DNA from: Komagataella phaffii GS115
Taxonomy: Eukaryota; Ascomycota; Pichiomycetes; Pichiales; Pichiaceae
Reading direction: 5' to 3'
NCBI RefSeq assembly: GCF_000027005.1
Contig: NC_012963.1
Coordinates: 1 to 64,000 of the forward strand
Length of the DNA stretch: 64,000 bases
Below, piece after piece: positions 1 through 11,735 of the stretch (within the stretch, counting starts at the first letter, position 1; every line of letters begins with the position of its first letter). A program made the position numbers and the translations under genes. A model generated the notes under the pieces. It did not search any database and was not told where the DNA came from. It saw only the letters and a program-made list of their open reading frames with translations.

Positions 1-110
1 CATCCAGCATCCAGCATCCAGCATCCAGCATCCAGCATCCAGCATCCAGCATCCAGCATCCAGCATCCAGCATCCAGCATCCAGCATCCAGCATCCAGCA
101 TCCAGCATCC
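1..110. repeat. Telomeric repeat tract (GCATCCA)n
   Basis: An uninterrupted tandem array of a 7-base unit fills the left edge: fifteen full CATCCAG units plus five bases, with no variant units. The complementary strand reads TGGATGC, which I remember as the K. phaffii telomeric repeat. The C-rich strand lies 5' to 3' at the left end, as expected at a left chromosome end. It is cut by the window edge, so its true length is unknown. Unique sequence starts at 111. Confidence 0.93.
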
Positions 111-3100
111 ATTCATTTGGCGATGTTTAATTCCAACTGATAAACATAGTCGGGTATTTTGCTAATATATATATAGGTATCGTTACAGTGAATAAAGCTC
201 TGCTTAGTGATGGAACTATAGGAAAGAACTGCAATGCTATGCGAGACACGCCATTTCGGGTGCAATGAATTTTCTGGAATTGATGAATTGGCGTTCCGCT
301 TTAACATGACAGGTGAAAACTAATTATGCAGATTAGGTATTAGAATGCTGCTGCAAAATTTCAAACTGATGAGTGCGCTTCTTTGTAAAGTGCTTAATGC
401 AATCATGCGCTGCACGTTAAAGTATAAATTCCCTGATCGCTTTCCGAACTATGTTTTCGAGATCTAGATCTAATAGACCGTATTCGATATTTATTTTTGT
501 TTCGACTCTGCTTATATTCACGCTATTTACATGCTACCATACTTGAATGGAAAACAACTTGAAATTTCATTTTCATGCACCTACTGAACCGGCAATTACT
601 ACCACAAGAGGGCGAAAATTGGCGTTGTTGCTGATTCTTAAATTGATGACTGCGCTATGTGTATTCCCAAATGCAACATTTGCAGCAGGTTTAACCAAAT
701 GAATCTCTAGTATACTCAGCCAGACTAATGAAAAGAGAGACCAACCTGAAAGTTTGACTAATAGTCATAGAGTGCCAAAATTATGATCACTTTGTTGTTC
801 AAGACATAATTGGTCTCATGTTGAAAAGCGGTTGTATCTATAGTCCGAGAGAATACGTTCTTTATTGAAACGCTCTATATATACTTGAAGTTGTCTATCC
901 AAATCCCAGACCGGGTCACATGTTTACAGGTCTTTTCTTTTTAGCTGCGGTTGTGCGTCATGCTTGCCATAGCCCCGTATATAAAAATCTGAGTATTATT
1001 TGGGTAATTCGACCTTTGCATCATGCATTCCGTCTAAAATAGGCCAGATTTGAATGAAGAATAACAGTGGTGGCTGTTGCATGAATTTTGCCGATGATGG
1101 TTGAAGCGTTCTAACAAACATCAACACTTCAGTAGATACTCCAGACGCTTCAGTAACTCCAGGGCCAGATGGAAAAATATATCGATTGTACGAATCTTAC
1201 TTCTTGTCAGGCGGGTAGTTGTTATCTTTGAGCAATTATATTTATTCATGCATTATGAAGAAATAGGGACCTAGTTGTTGTTTGATAATTTTTTCTGCTG
1301 TATAGATATAATACGCCATGCGGTAGTAAACGGTTGCACGCAAGGCATTCTTAAATGCAACGATTCTAGAAATTTCACAATCGTCGTCTCATTACCCTGC
1401 ACAAACAAAATGGGCCAAACTAGTTATCAAAAAGTAATTCAATTTCATTGCTGCATAAACTCAAATTAGTTATTCTCTCCGCTTATTGTGACAGAGTCAA
1501 AGCATTCGTGGCTAACATGAATGAAACTCTTTTTTTACAGTCCCGACTCACGTTCAATGACCCGCCGGCTTAATTAACTTTCAAGAGCTAGAGTCGCTTC
1601 TAGTGAACCTCAGATCTACTTGTAATATCTGCACTTCATTGCCATAAAGGTAATAGGATCGTCTGAGTTTTGAGTACGTAATCTTAATTAATTGTTACGT
1701 ACTTTGTGCATGCAGCATGCAGATTTCAAAATCATCCTTCAGAGCATTCGTCAAAAACAATTGTCCCGCCAAGAAATGAGTAAATTATATTTGTGCTGCA
1801 GCATACCCTTTTCAGCCTACACACTTCAAACTATGTGGTCGTGTCACGTGTACCGGAAAAGAAAGTACTTCTTGGCTGCATCTCAATTTGAATATTGATC
1901 ACAACAGGAATCAAAGAAAACAAAAGGCAACAAGAGTACGCTAAATGACTTATTGGTCAAATAGCTGCTTTTATACCACATGAAATACAGACTAAGCTAG
2001 TAATACCATAGTGGAAAATTGTGATTTCCTGTGCAATACTTAGTAAATTCTCCTTCAAACTTGTCAAGAGAGAGCCTTAAATAAACACATGCTTACGAAA
2101 AACATTTCCACTACTTACTCTTCTATATTTGTATACTCTCTATCTACGAATAGGCGTAGTTGGGTCTTTTAAAATGGCAGACACCTCTTTCCTTGTCATT
2201 AATGTCTATATGGGAAGAAACTTATCGTTCGGGGACTAAACAGTAAGTATCTTCTTGATCAATTAGTTCAGGACCAATTCTTTTGATGGGTCTATTGCTG
2301 CGCGGATAGCACAGTCATTTGCAGGATGATTCTAGGCAGAGTTTGACACAGTACTTGCAACTCTAGCCTATGACTTTTTAAGATTAGTCTGTCTTTTCGA
2401 AGAGGCTTGACCGCTATTTTGTACAGAGTGGCAAGGGTATGCAGTATATATTCTTGGCAGAACTTCACTTCACTAACAGTTGATGCTGAAAGAAAAATGG
2501 CATGTTATTGTATCGGTAGACCATTCTATTTGGTTGAGAAGCTAGCAAGGAGGAATGAGCTAATGGTGGTAAAGATGTTACCAAGCTGAATGAAGTTATT
2601 TAGCAGGATAGGGATGGAACCAGCCAATGTTAGTTGCAATGTCATACAGTACTTGTGCTGGCGCTAAAATCAGTGCGATAGAAAGTCCTGAGGCTTTTTC
2701 AGATTGTGGAACAATCCATTAGTGTGTTTGATTTTGTTGTCTACGGAGGCCAAAGTGCGTATGAAGTAGAATTAAGTAGAATTTTTGGAAAGAACGCAAA
2801 TTTCGAATAATGATGAAATAATCCTCAGTTGTGTCAATACCAGATGTTTAAATAAAGCTTTCGTATCTTCGGACTAAAAAGAATCTGTTTCATCAGTTCA
2901 AGATGGCTAGCAAGCAGATTGATATGTGAGCCACAAGATGAGAAATCCATCAAACTATATACCAATCGTAAATCAGATGCCGAATTTAATTCCCTTATAG
3001 GGTTATTTTTTGTGGTCTCTTCAAATTAATGGTTCTCTTCGGTTGTCCTGACCGTAGCATAGCCAACCACAGGAAGTGCTGGAACTTTATACGGTAAACT

Positions 3101-5017
3101 TTTGTTTTGAAGCCAGTGACAGAAAAAAAGGAACCTCAAACCCGCAAGAAAGAAATTTGTTTTGAACAGGTTTGAAACGATTATATCATTGTAATAGGTC
3201 CAACTCTGGCCTGACTTCTAAACCACAACGAATACAGTGCGAAGGAGAAAACAAATAAGACCATGTTCAGATAAAAAATTCTCCATTACCTCCATTCACA
3301 ATAATTAATTGTTTACTTGGGTTCCTCGATGTAGTTTTGTTTACTTTCCCGCCATTTACAAGCAGCATTTTTTGGGAATCGAACGATTGGGGTTTCATTC
3401 TGAACTTTAAGTTGACAACTACCATTATCAGATGACCTAAATTGGGTTGCTGCATTTTCGTAATAAATCAATAGATGCGTTGCAGTACAATGTTTCTAGT
3501 GAAAACATACGTATCATGTTTGACCCACAAAGTCATAGCATTTTGAAAAGCGGCACTGATATCTCTATAGCCTTCAATTTTAGGTCCAGTAATTATGCTC
3601 ATCTACAGTCTCCGTATATATTCAAAGATTATACGCTGTAATTTCAAGACTGCATCACATGCATCATGCATAATAAGTTGATGCACCTGAGTTTGCGCAG
3701 TTCAGGCTGATCGAAGGACAGATTGGGGAAGTGGCGTGTAAATCAGCAGATTTCAATATAAAGGCATTACAAAACAGGATATAACCGAACTTTTTAAAAT
3801 CCACACTTAGTTTCATGCAAGTGTTGAATAAACAACATATGATCATCTACGCAACCTCAAGTGGTGGCAACAATTTAATTGAGTGCGCAGAGACTAACAT
3901 GAATGTAACCAGCGAAGTTCTAGACGCGCGCGCCTACATTCGAGAAGTAGACAAGCAAAACATATTGTTTGACTAATCCTGATGATCAACAGTACTAACA
4001 CGGGAATCAAAAATTGAGTATAGCTACCGGGAAAAGTCAAAATGCCAATTTGAGAACTCCCGGGTAGGTGGCACATAAGCTGAGCCTCAAATGTAATATT
4101 ACCGCTTGATTTCGCCACGGTTAATATCTAATGTGTATCCCCGATTGAAGGGTGCGGAATGTGATATCATCAGATAATACTTCGCATGCAGCCTGCAAGT
4201 AATAAACCTTGACTCTGAATTGACTTTTAAACCTAAATTGGATATGCCAAGGCATGGCTATCCTCTCAGCGTAGCTTGTACCGCGAATAAACTAGATTAA
4301 CTTTTAACTGATGTTTATCTATTAGATAATGCTGTCACGTGGATTGGAATAAAATTTTCTCTTGGCTGCATCTTAATATCGTGTGGCTGGCCAATCACGG
4401 ACAAAATCATATAAAAAAAAATATTGGTCAAACATTAACTAACTTCTTCACGTAGCTGCTTCGATCTGTACAAAGAATAAGCGGAACTCGCTAAACATCA
4501 CAGCCGAGAATTATGACTTTGTTGCCCCATAAAAGAATTTCATGATTTTCAGTAGAAAAGAAGTATCACAAATAAACCACTAAGGATTTCTGTCCGATGC
4601 AGCTATCAAAGTGGGACATAATCATCCACATGCATCTTGTGAGATAGAGAAAAACTTTTCACGTGCGAGTGACCGCGAAAAGAAAGAATTGAAAACATTG
4701 CTGTGCATACTGCATAATGCTCAAATAGGATGTATTAATGCTTTCCAGAACAAGTTGGGCTACTTCATGTACGCCTTTCCTCTCATATTTTACTTTTCTT
4801 GAAGTTGAATTTGTTTTTTTCTAGTCCCGGTCCCTTTTTTTGTACATGCGCTACTGAATTGTGGTACTGAACTCGTAAGCCTAATTAAAAACCATTCAGC
4901 CAATTTCCTGCGTTTTCCCCAAATAATTCTTCTTCAACTCTCGGCCTACAGGCTATATTAATCTCACCAAGTAGAGTTTTATTCATTTTGAGCACTCTGT
5001 TCGCCGATACGTCAAAG
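111..5017. other. Gene-free subtelomeric region
   Basis: About 4.9 kb of AT-rich sequence without a convincing gene. Open frames are all below about 85 codons, several start at TTG, and none resembles a known protein. I saw no subtelomeric adhesin or helicase family member, LTR or tRNA. The stretch from about 470 to 1600 belongs to a diverged duplication (see that entry). E-box-like CACGTG cores occur at about 1847 and 4337. Otherwise I see nothing I can name. Confidence 0.6.
470..1600 (+). repeat. Subtelomeric duplicated block, copy A
   Basis: This noncoding block matches copy B at about 7265-8345 in the same order and orientation. Anchors are TATTCGATAT (481 and 7273), CCTGAAAGTTTGA (745 and 7542), CACTTTGTTGTTCAAG (788 and 7584), GAAAAGCGGTT (823 and 7621), GTCGTCTCATT (1384 and 8135) and TCAATGAC (1553 and 8303). 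The offset drifts only from about 6,798 to 6,750 bases. Between anchors the copies are strongly diverged. The ends are approximate because they were judged by eye. Confidence 0.7.
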
Positions 5018-6499
5018 ATGCTTGCTGAGATTGGGGACTATTTCAGGACAAATAGTAGCAATGGATTCAGTTCTAGCTGCTATAACAAAGAGAAGCTTTC
5101 AGGAGACCTCTTGGAGTCCGATTTTGTGAATTCATCATTCGATGACACAACACTCCACTCTATGCTATCTTCTTCAATAAATGCTGATCCGGAGCAATCC
5201 CAGAAACCACAACAAAGACACAAGAATCAATCCAGTTGCCATCAGGAACTCAAGATTGAAACAGAAGATCAGCAAGAACCGTATCTATTGCCTGATATGC
5301 TTACCAAAAACATATTCAACTCACAGTCTTCTATGTTTGTCTACTCCAGCATCCCACAAATAAGCTCAGTGCAATCGTTTATAGACACAAACACCTTTTC
5401 CGCTGTTGATGGTGGTGCCGCCCCGGAAGGAAATTCATTGTCTGTGGACTCAACTTTAGGTCTATCTTCTGACCAATCATTTGAGAAGCTATACTCTTAC
5501 GACCAAAACTTTGAGAAAGAACCACAATCGCCAGCATGTCCCTTAGTAAAATGTGACCCAGTAAGCATCATGAAAACATCCACAAACTCATTGGAGACAG
5601 CTGTCAACACCAAAAGACGAATGTTTCAGCTTAGAAACCAAAATGAAATTGAAAGTCTCAATGTTTCTAGTGACATCGTTGTTGCGACATCAAAATTTCT
5701 CAATCATTCATGGATCCCGCTGATCCGTGGACGTAATTTCGGAGGAAGCAACTGCAAACCGCCCAAGAAACCATTATTTCCTGGAGCGCGCTATGTTACT
5801 GCCCGTCTACGATTGGAATACAGTAGCTGTAAAGATATGTGTCTACCGGAATGGAACGAGTATGAACTCGAAGACAGTAGAAGAATCATTCGTATTGAGA
5901 GACTGTTCGACTCCAATGAAATCGTAGCCTCCTTTTCCATTGTCGGGTCTGCTGTAGAGAACCCGGAAACTAGGCCTGTATTCAATCCTAATGTCAAAGT
6001 GTTGGAAGTTTCGTGTCTAAGATGTCTTACCAACAACAACGAGTCTGACGAGGAGAACTGTGTCAACAAAGATTTGGATGGCCGTAACCGCGATATGGTT
6101 AAGGACTCATTTGGATGCAAGTACTATATCACCAGTGTTGAAGTCATAAAGATTATAGAATTACTGGTCGGAAGCTCTTCAATCTCAGATCCTCATCAAA
6201 TGAGAAAAGAAAGAGGGCGTGTGAGATCCAACTTGGCTCAGTTCTGGTCCAAACGCCTAGTTTCTTCGTCCAGGAAAACCATGAAACAAGGTTTCTTGCC
6301 AACATGCAACGATGATTATTTTGCAGAGCTGGCCCATCGTATTAACACATACGACGTCAGAAAACCACGATTATTTGACAAGTGTATAAAGATTTTGGAA
6401 TGGTCTAAACTTAAGCCAGCTCTGCAGCGGGCTATGCAAAGTTACTACATGGTTCAACTGGATGAATCTAGCAACAAAATTGCAACAGCAAACAATTAG
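5018..6499 (+). CDS. DUF7082/MedA (medusa)-like putative transcriptional regulator
   Basis: The product is 493 residues if translation starts at the ATG at 5018. The open frame also reaches back ten codons to a TTG, which is an unlikely yeast start. The N-terminal half is Ser/Asn/Gln-rich and probably disordered. From about residue 245 the protein follows the pattern I remember for the fungal MedA/DUF7082 regulators. A 'P-W-E-x-E-L-E-D-x-R-R' stretch is followed by a 'F-C-x-Y-Y-I-T-S-V-E-V-I-K-I-I-E-L-L' core. After that comes a basic 'RKERGRVRSNLAQF' segment, and near the end a 'PR-x-F-x-K-x-I-K-I-L-E-W-S-x-L' motif. MedA-type proteins control development in filamentous fungi; the role here is unknown. 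It is the gene nearest the telomere. The family call rests on motif memory only, so another nuclear regulator family is possible. Confidence 0.6.
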   Translation: MLAEIGDYFRTNSSNGFSSSCYNKEKLSGDLLESDFVNSSFDDTTLHSMLSSSINADPEQSQKPQQRHKNQSSCHQELKIETEDQQEPYLLPDMLTKNIFNSQSSMFVYSSIPQISSVQSFIDTNTFSAVDGGAAPEGNSLSVDSTLGLSSDQSFEKLYSYDQNFEKEPQSPACPLVKCDPVSIMKTSTNSLETAVNTKRRMFQLRNQNEIESLNVSSDIVVATSKFLNHSWIPLIRGRNFGGSNCKPPKKPLFPGARYVTARLRLEYSSCKDMCLPEWNEYELEDSRRIIRIERLFDSNEIVASFSIVGSAVENPETRPVFNPNVKVLEVSCLRCLTNNNESDEENCVNKDLDGRNRDMVKDSFGCKYYITSVEVIKIIELLVGSSSISDPHQMRKERGRVRSNLAQFWSKRLVSSSRKTMKQGFLPTCNDDYFAELAHRINTYDVRKPRLFDKCIKILEWSKLKPALQRAMQSYYMVQLDESSNKIATANN

Positions 6500-7264
6500 A
6501 TTGAACTATAGTTATGAATACGAGAGCCAAATTTTTCAAACGAAGCAGAATAAAAAATTTCTCTTCTTATTTCCATCTTTCGATGACTCAAAATTTCTTG
6601 GAAACTCTAGATTGAATTTTGGTTGCATAGCGCGGTTTGCTACATGTCTTTATATGCAGATACGAAGAAGCGCGTTCTCTCAACCACAATCCGATAGCTT
6701 TCCCCCAAACTAATGAAGTCATCTAGTTTTATCGTCTGTCTAGGGGTTAATTAAAAAGGTGACTGCTTTACTACTCAAAAAGTAAGTTACTGGCCACAAG
6801 TTTTAAAAGCGACATTTATTGAGTCTCAAATGAAAGTGGTAGGGTCTAAGTGCTGCAAAAGAAATAGTTCTTTGCCTTTCTGCATGCACATTAGCTCGCA
6901 ATTTTAGACGTAGCGGACAATCAGACAAGTCGCCGCGTACCATGTATGACGCCAGCATGCATATTTCTACAAAAGAGTTGCAGCATTGGGTTCTAAACTG
7001 GGAGTAGAATTGATATGGAATTCTCGAAAGGATGTTCAAATTATGCCCGAGTGAGATATTTCTATGTCACACTCCAATCTGCACCAGTGGCGCCTTACTG
7101 TACACATTCCTCATAAAATCTACTTTTAGGAAAAAAAAATAACCTCTACTATTCTTCTTAGACGTGGATGTTTAATTTTGCAGATTTCTCTTCATCATTG
7201 ATAATGTTTCGTTTACAATTTCCATGATTCGTATGCATTTGTACTGGTTTCGGGATCTTGAGTT
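6500..7264. other. Intergenic, no gene seen
   Basis: This spacer lies between the DUF7082-like gene and duplicated block B. The open frames in it (up to about 78 codons) have no recognisable protein character. I see no RNA gene or repeat. Confidence 0.5.
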
Positions 7265-8345
7265 GACAGGCTGTATTCGATATATTTGAAAATTGTTTTT
7301 CAATTCTGTCTATATTCACGTCGCTTCCATGCCATTTTCCTGGAAACTTCAGTAATTACCATTTCTTTTTCAATCACGAAGAAAACAGCAATTAGCACGA
7401 CATAATGACACAAATTCGCATTGCAGCAAAATTCCTAAATAATAGATGCGCTATAGTGTATGTCCGTATTGTAGCATTTGCAGTAGGCTAAACCAAGTGA
7501 TTTTTCTGGTACGTCACCGGAACAATAAAACGGATAAAGCAGCCTGAAAGTTTGATCCAGTTACAGGCAACCAAATTTAGGACCACTTTGTTGTTCAAGC
7601 CATAATCGGTCCTAGCATTTGAAAAGCGGTTATACTTACAGTCTGGAACAATGCGTTCTTTAGTAACAACACTCTTTCACACGATCATGAATACCTGAAG
7701 ACATTTACTAGTTCTTAGTTGCAGCTGCGCGTATGCTTGGCATGGCACCACATTTTCAATTAATAGTACTATTCGGGTAAATCTACCTTGCGCATCATGC
7801 AACTTCTGAAATGGCCAAACTCAAAAGAAAACGATAACAGTTGTGACTAACTGCATTATTCATGCTGGTAATGTAGGAAATTGGTAACAAATAGTAACAC
7901 TTTAGACCCTGCAATATCCTCACAGCCAAATGTAAAAGTATACTTCGAGTTTTATTTATAGTAAGGTGGGTAGTCGCTATTTCTCTGAAATGATATCTAT
8001 TCATTTATAGTGTTGCAAAGAGTCTTAGTTGTTGATTGATGATTTTGCTGCTGTACAGATATTCAATACGTTATACAAGGCTATTTCTACATGCACGCGA
8101 TCTTAGATGCAAGGATCCCAAAAAATACCGAATTGTCGTCTCATTCCCTAGCCAAAATGAAATAGGCAACTATCAACCAAAAGTTAATCTAGTTACGTGG
8201 CTGCCTAAACTTGAATTAGGGGTGTTTTCTGTTAAATATCACGGATTCAGGAAATACGGGGCTGGCCTTGAAGAAAATCTGTTTTAGAGGTCCACTCCAA
8301 AATCAATGACCAGCTAGTCGAATTAACTTCCAACAGTTAGTTTCA
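7265..8345 (+). repeat. Subtelomeric duplicated block, copy B
   Basis: This is the partner of copy A at about 470-1600, in direct orientation some 6.8 kb further in. Both copies contain a short open frame with matching residues around 'I-V-V-S-[LF]-P' (about 1381-1398 and 8131-8148). One- and two-base indels soon break the correspondence, and both frames open at TTG. I therefore read the block as duplicated noncoding or long-decayed DNA rather than a gene. Confidence 0.7.
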
Positions 8346-9066
8346 TTGATACTACAGATACCATTGAATGTGGGTGAAAAGAGGTATCAAAAGAATTGCG
8401 TCTTTCCTCAAAATTATTTATTTCAGAAGTGTAAACCCATGCCGAATTGAGAGTTGTCTGAAAACATCAATTTTAGAACCTTCTCCTCGATTGATTTGTG
8501 TAGAGGTTGGCAGTAACAGGAAAAAATTTATGGACATAGCTTTTCTTTACCTTTGAATGTTGGGTTATCCAAAAGAGTTCCAGAAGACGCAATCCATAAG
8601 AAAACAGCCAAAGAACCCAAGTTAAAAGCTGATACTAGCTAGCATGAAAACAATTCGTTGCATTATTGCTCAGGTTTTTAAACACAAACAGTCATGCTAA
8701 CAATCGAACTCAGTTCAAAGTTGTTGGAAACTGCTGTCGACGGTATATAAGTTATTTCTTGATAAATTGCAAAGCAAGTTAGCACCCATGAAAAACTATT
8801 ACATGTGATTATTTCGTTATTGACCTTGACCCAATTAGCAGCATGAAGCCTGACGTACCAGTTCCTGCACAGTAGTAGCTGGTGTCAGGTGGGAACTTGT
8901 TAATCCTCCAGCATTCATTCATTTGAAAAAACTAAACTCAAACTTAGCCAGGCACTTGCTGTCACCAGAGTGCAAAGCACACTCTACCCAGTTTTATACC
9001 TTCCTGGCGTTTTGTTATTGTGAACATTAGCTTTCATTGACTCTTTGACCAAACTACGTTAAGCTG
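8346..9066. other. Intergenic, no gene seen
   Basis: AT-rich spacer between duplicated block B and the decayed minus-strand gene. It contains only short open frames (62 codons or fewer) with no protein character that I recognise. Confidence 0.45.
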
Positions 9067-9490
9067 GCAAATAAATCACCAGACGAATCTGAATATCATC
9101 CTTATAGTCAACTCTCCTCTTTTAATATCATCAGTATCTCTAATATGCTGATCTTTAAAAACTTTCAATTCGTTCTCGTCAATATGCTTTTGGATTTCTT
9201 CCTTATTCCTCTCAAACTGTTAAAAACTAGCTTTCTTGACGTTATTAGCACCGTGGTCAATACCAATATCTGTCACGCTGTTCAACGATTCTTTGTACCT
9301 CAATACGCGCATGTAACTTACCATTTTTAAAGTCCAGACAAATTCCCCCGTCACACTTGCCTTATCTTTCAATTGAGTCAGAAGATTCTTTGCCTTCTGA
9401 AAACCCGACGTGTACTGTCCATGATAAAGGCCACCGTTTATCAGAGTGACGTTGATTATAGCGACATAAATAGCAAGGATAAACTCAGAT
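9067..9490 (-). pseudogene. Decayed protein-coding relic, family not recognised
   Basis: On the minus strand one frame stays open for about 90 codons (9223-9498), meets a single TAA (9220-9222), and is then open again for roughly 50 codons. The translation looks protein-like: a hydrophobic start around 'ILAIYVAIINVTLINGG', then Lys/Glu-rich helical sequence with 'KNLLTQLKDK' and 'YMRVLRYKESL'. The same frame continues upstream to about 9620, with two further stops, through 'TVFEPIQGKNLL'. No intact start codon is present. I cannot name the family. It may be part of the same dead gene as the relic at 9721-10043. Confidence 0.4.
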
Positions 9491-9720
9491 AAATTCAGCC
9501 ATCAAGGAACAAACAGCAAATTCTTTCCCTGGATTGGTTCAAAGACTGTTAAAATCTCCGATCAATGCACCAGGAATATGGTGCTATGGGAGATTGATCT
9601 GTAAAATTCAAGCTTGAAGCCCAAATATTTTGGTAATATTTTGATGTATAGTGATAGCACACTATCATGATATGTCATAGAAATCTGCTCAACTAATAGT
9701 GGATTTTAATCACGTCGTCT

Positions 9721-10043
9721 TAGCTTTTTGTCCCACCAACTTCTCCAACTTTGCAGTTTATCGTTGATAATATAGAGAAATTCTTTGCCCATATCAGCAG
9801 TCTTCAAACTGTGGTGCTTAATTTGTCCTGCATTCCTAGCAAGATGGTTCATTGCCATGGTGGTTGCTGTAAACAATCGTCAGTGGAAGAAGCCAGAGGT
9901 GGAAGCTCTAAACTAATAGGCAAATCGTAAATCCCAAAATCTTTTCCACTTTGATAATAGTATAGTTTATCCCACGTATAAACAGGCCAAAAAAGATTTT
10001 TACCATAATTATTTCGTAATGCTTCAAGGTGCTGTAACGACAA
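9721..10043 (-). pseudogene. Decayed protein-coding relic with frameshift
   Basis: A minus-strand open frame (64 codons, opening with TTG rather than ATG) contains 'LEALRNNYGKNLFWPVYTWD' and stops at about 9849. The next frame, entered near 9865, continues as coding-like sequence: an ATG-initiated stretch ends in a Trp/Lys/Arg-rich tail at about 9721. The arrangement suggests a single gene broken by a frameshift. A zinc-cluster regulator is conceivable given the neighbours, but I saw no diagnostic motif. Confidence 0.35.
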
Positions 10044-10238
10044 TATTTAAATTCAACGAAACCCCCTTAAACATTCCAATGGCTCAACCTAAAGAGCTGA
10101 AAGGTGAATTTTGACGATGCGCTGCTCTCAAGTAAAGAGTTAGTAGACTTAGCGTTGTACATGAAACAACAATAGGTATGTAGATTAAACACCTTACAAA
10201 TAAAACGATCAAAATCAAATAAATATAATAAGCCCAGC

Positions 10239-11735
10239 TCATTGTTTGTCAGACTTGCCTCTACCGTCAACCTGCACAAGCTCTACAGAACTTAGTGACT
10301 CTTCATCCAGCACAACTGGACAACCAATCAATTCATCTAGAGTTTCGAGTGAGACACCCTTCGTCTCAACCCACACAAAATAGATTATGGGCAAAAAAAT
10401 GATATCATATCCTGCATTCAGCATGTAAAACTTCCAACCTAAGTTCGACATACCTATTGGTAAGATGAAAGTTCCGAAAAGACCAAAACCACAGTTGAAG
10501 AACTTGAAAACTGTTACTCCAGCTGAACGAAGTTTGAACGGCCAGATTTCCGGAGGATACAGAGTGTTCATTGGTGTCCAGCAAAGATTGTAGAATCCTT
10601 GAAACAAAAACATACACGCAATGGCTCCATATGACCCAGAGACGTTGTCTGAATTTCCATATTTCTTAATGAGACCACCCAAGATGAAAAAGGAAACAAT
10701 CATACCAGTGGTACCAAATAGCGCCTGGGGCTTTCTTCCAACAATATCCAAAGTAAAGCACGCTATTAAAGCTATTACTAAACACCATGATGATTGGATG
10801 ATTCCGACTTGTAGAACAGTGCTAACATCGGTAACACCAGCTTGATTCAACAGCAGGGAAAAGTAGTAAGTCCCAACAGAGGACCCAGCCAACTCGGTCA
10901 CTAGACCCTGAGTAAGCATAATAAAAAGTCTTTTCCAATTGTAAACTCCTTTTGTGATTTCTTTCCATGGACTGGAAGATACTCTTGCTTTTTCTTCTTC
11001 TATAACAACTTGAATTTCCTGAACTCGTTTCATGCCCGCATCAATATCGATTCCCTCGGCAATAGATATAACCTCAGAAGCTTTGTCAAATTGTCCTACA
11101 CTTATCAGCCAGCGGGGCGATTCGGGAATGAAGACCAAAGCCGCAATAGAAAAGAGTGCTGGAACACACTGAATAATCGAAGGAATTCTCCAGGCCCAAG
11201 TGGTTGTTATATTGCGGGTACCATAGGTGACACCAGAAGCAATCAAGGCTCCAACTTGGAAACACGTGAATGCAAGTCCACCTAGAAACCCTCTGTGCTT
11301 TGGGAGCGCAAGCTCGGAGATCAGTGTCGGAGCCGCTGCCACCGACAGTTGCGTTCCAAAACCAATAATCACCCTGCCAATACTAAACATCGCAATATTT
11401 TTCGCAGCACTTTGAAGAATAACACCCACAAGTCCAACGATGACCGAAATCACGATGGATTTTTTACGACCCAATTTGTCGGAGAGTTGTTGCATTAAGA
11501 AGCATGACAGTATACTTCCGACCCATACAGCGGCAGACATCCAACCCAAGAGAGCTGCATCATCTCTTATATGAAAGTAATCCAAATACTGTGGTAATGC
11601 ATTCAAGTTACCCATCATCAAAGAGTCGTACCCCATTGTCACGGGGCTAAGAACCGTAGTGAGCAGTATGGAAATAAAAAAGGGCACTCTATGGCGAGGG
11701 ACTAGTTTGGATATGTGTTTGTATTCGTAGTTCAT
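10239..11735 (-). CDS. MFS sugar porter (lactose permease/hexose transporter type)
   Basis: The product is 498 residues from the ATG at 11735; a longer open frame to 11855 begins with TTG and is not used here. Twelve membrane segments fit the hydrophobic pattern. Sugar-porter signatures are present in order: 'GYDSLMMGN' in the first segment, 'DKLGRKKS' after segment 2, 'PESPRWLI' after segment 6, 'DIVGRKPQ' after segment 8 and 'VETKG' after segment 12. The family imports sugars or related polyols and organic acids at the plasma membrane by proton symport or facilitation. 'DSLMMGN' resembles the LAC12-like branch more than the HXT branch, but the substrate cannot be read from sequence. It is transcribed away from a PhyH-type dioxygenase gene across a 462-base shared promoter, so the pair may be co-regulated. 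Confidence 0.88.
   Translation of the reverse strand: MNYEYKHISKLVPRHRVPFFISILLTTVLSPVTMGYDSLMMGNLNALPQYLDYFHIRDDAALLGWMSAAVWVGSILSCFLMQQLSDKLGRKKSIVISVIVGLVGVILQSAAKNIAMFSIGRVIIGFGTQLSVAAAPTLISELALPKHRGFLGGLAFTCFQVGALIASGVTYGTRNITTTWAWRIPSIIQCVPALFSIAALVFIPESPRWLISVGQFDKASEVISIAEGIDIDAGMKRVQEIQVVIEEEKARVSSSPWKEITKGVYNWKRLFIMLTQGLVTELAGSSVGTYYFSLLLNQAGVTDVSTVLQVGIIQSSWCLVIALIACFTLDIVGRKPQALFGTTGMIVSFFILGGLIKKYGNSDNVSGSYGAIACMFLFQGFYNLCWTPMNTLYPPEIWPFKLRSAGVTVFKFFNCGFGLFGTFILPIGMSNLGWKFYMLNAGYDIIFLPIIYFVWVETKGVSLETLDELIGCPVVLDEESLSSVELVQVDGRGKSDKQ

Noticed and set aside
1..110. Short regular repeats as a CRISPR array
   Set aside because: There are no spacers; it is a plain tandem telomeric repeat, in a eukaryote.
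1275..1469. Short open frame in duplicated block A that matches one in block B around IVVS(L/F)P
   Set aside because: Indels that are not multiples of three separate the two copies soon after, and both frames open at TTG; not supported as a gene.
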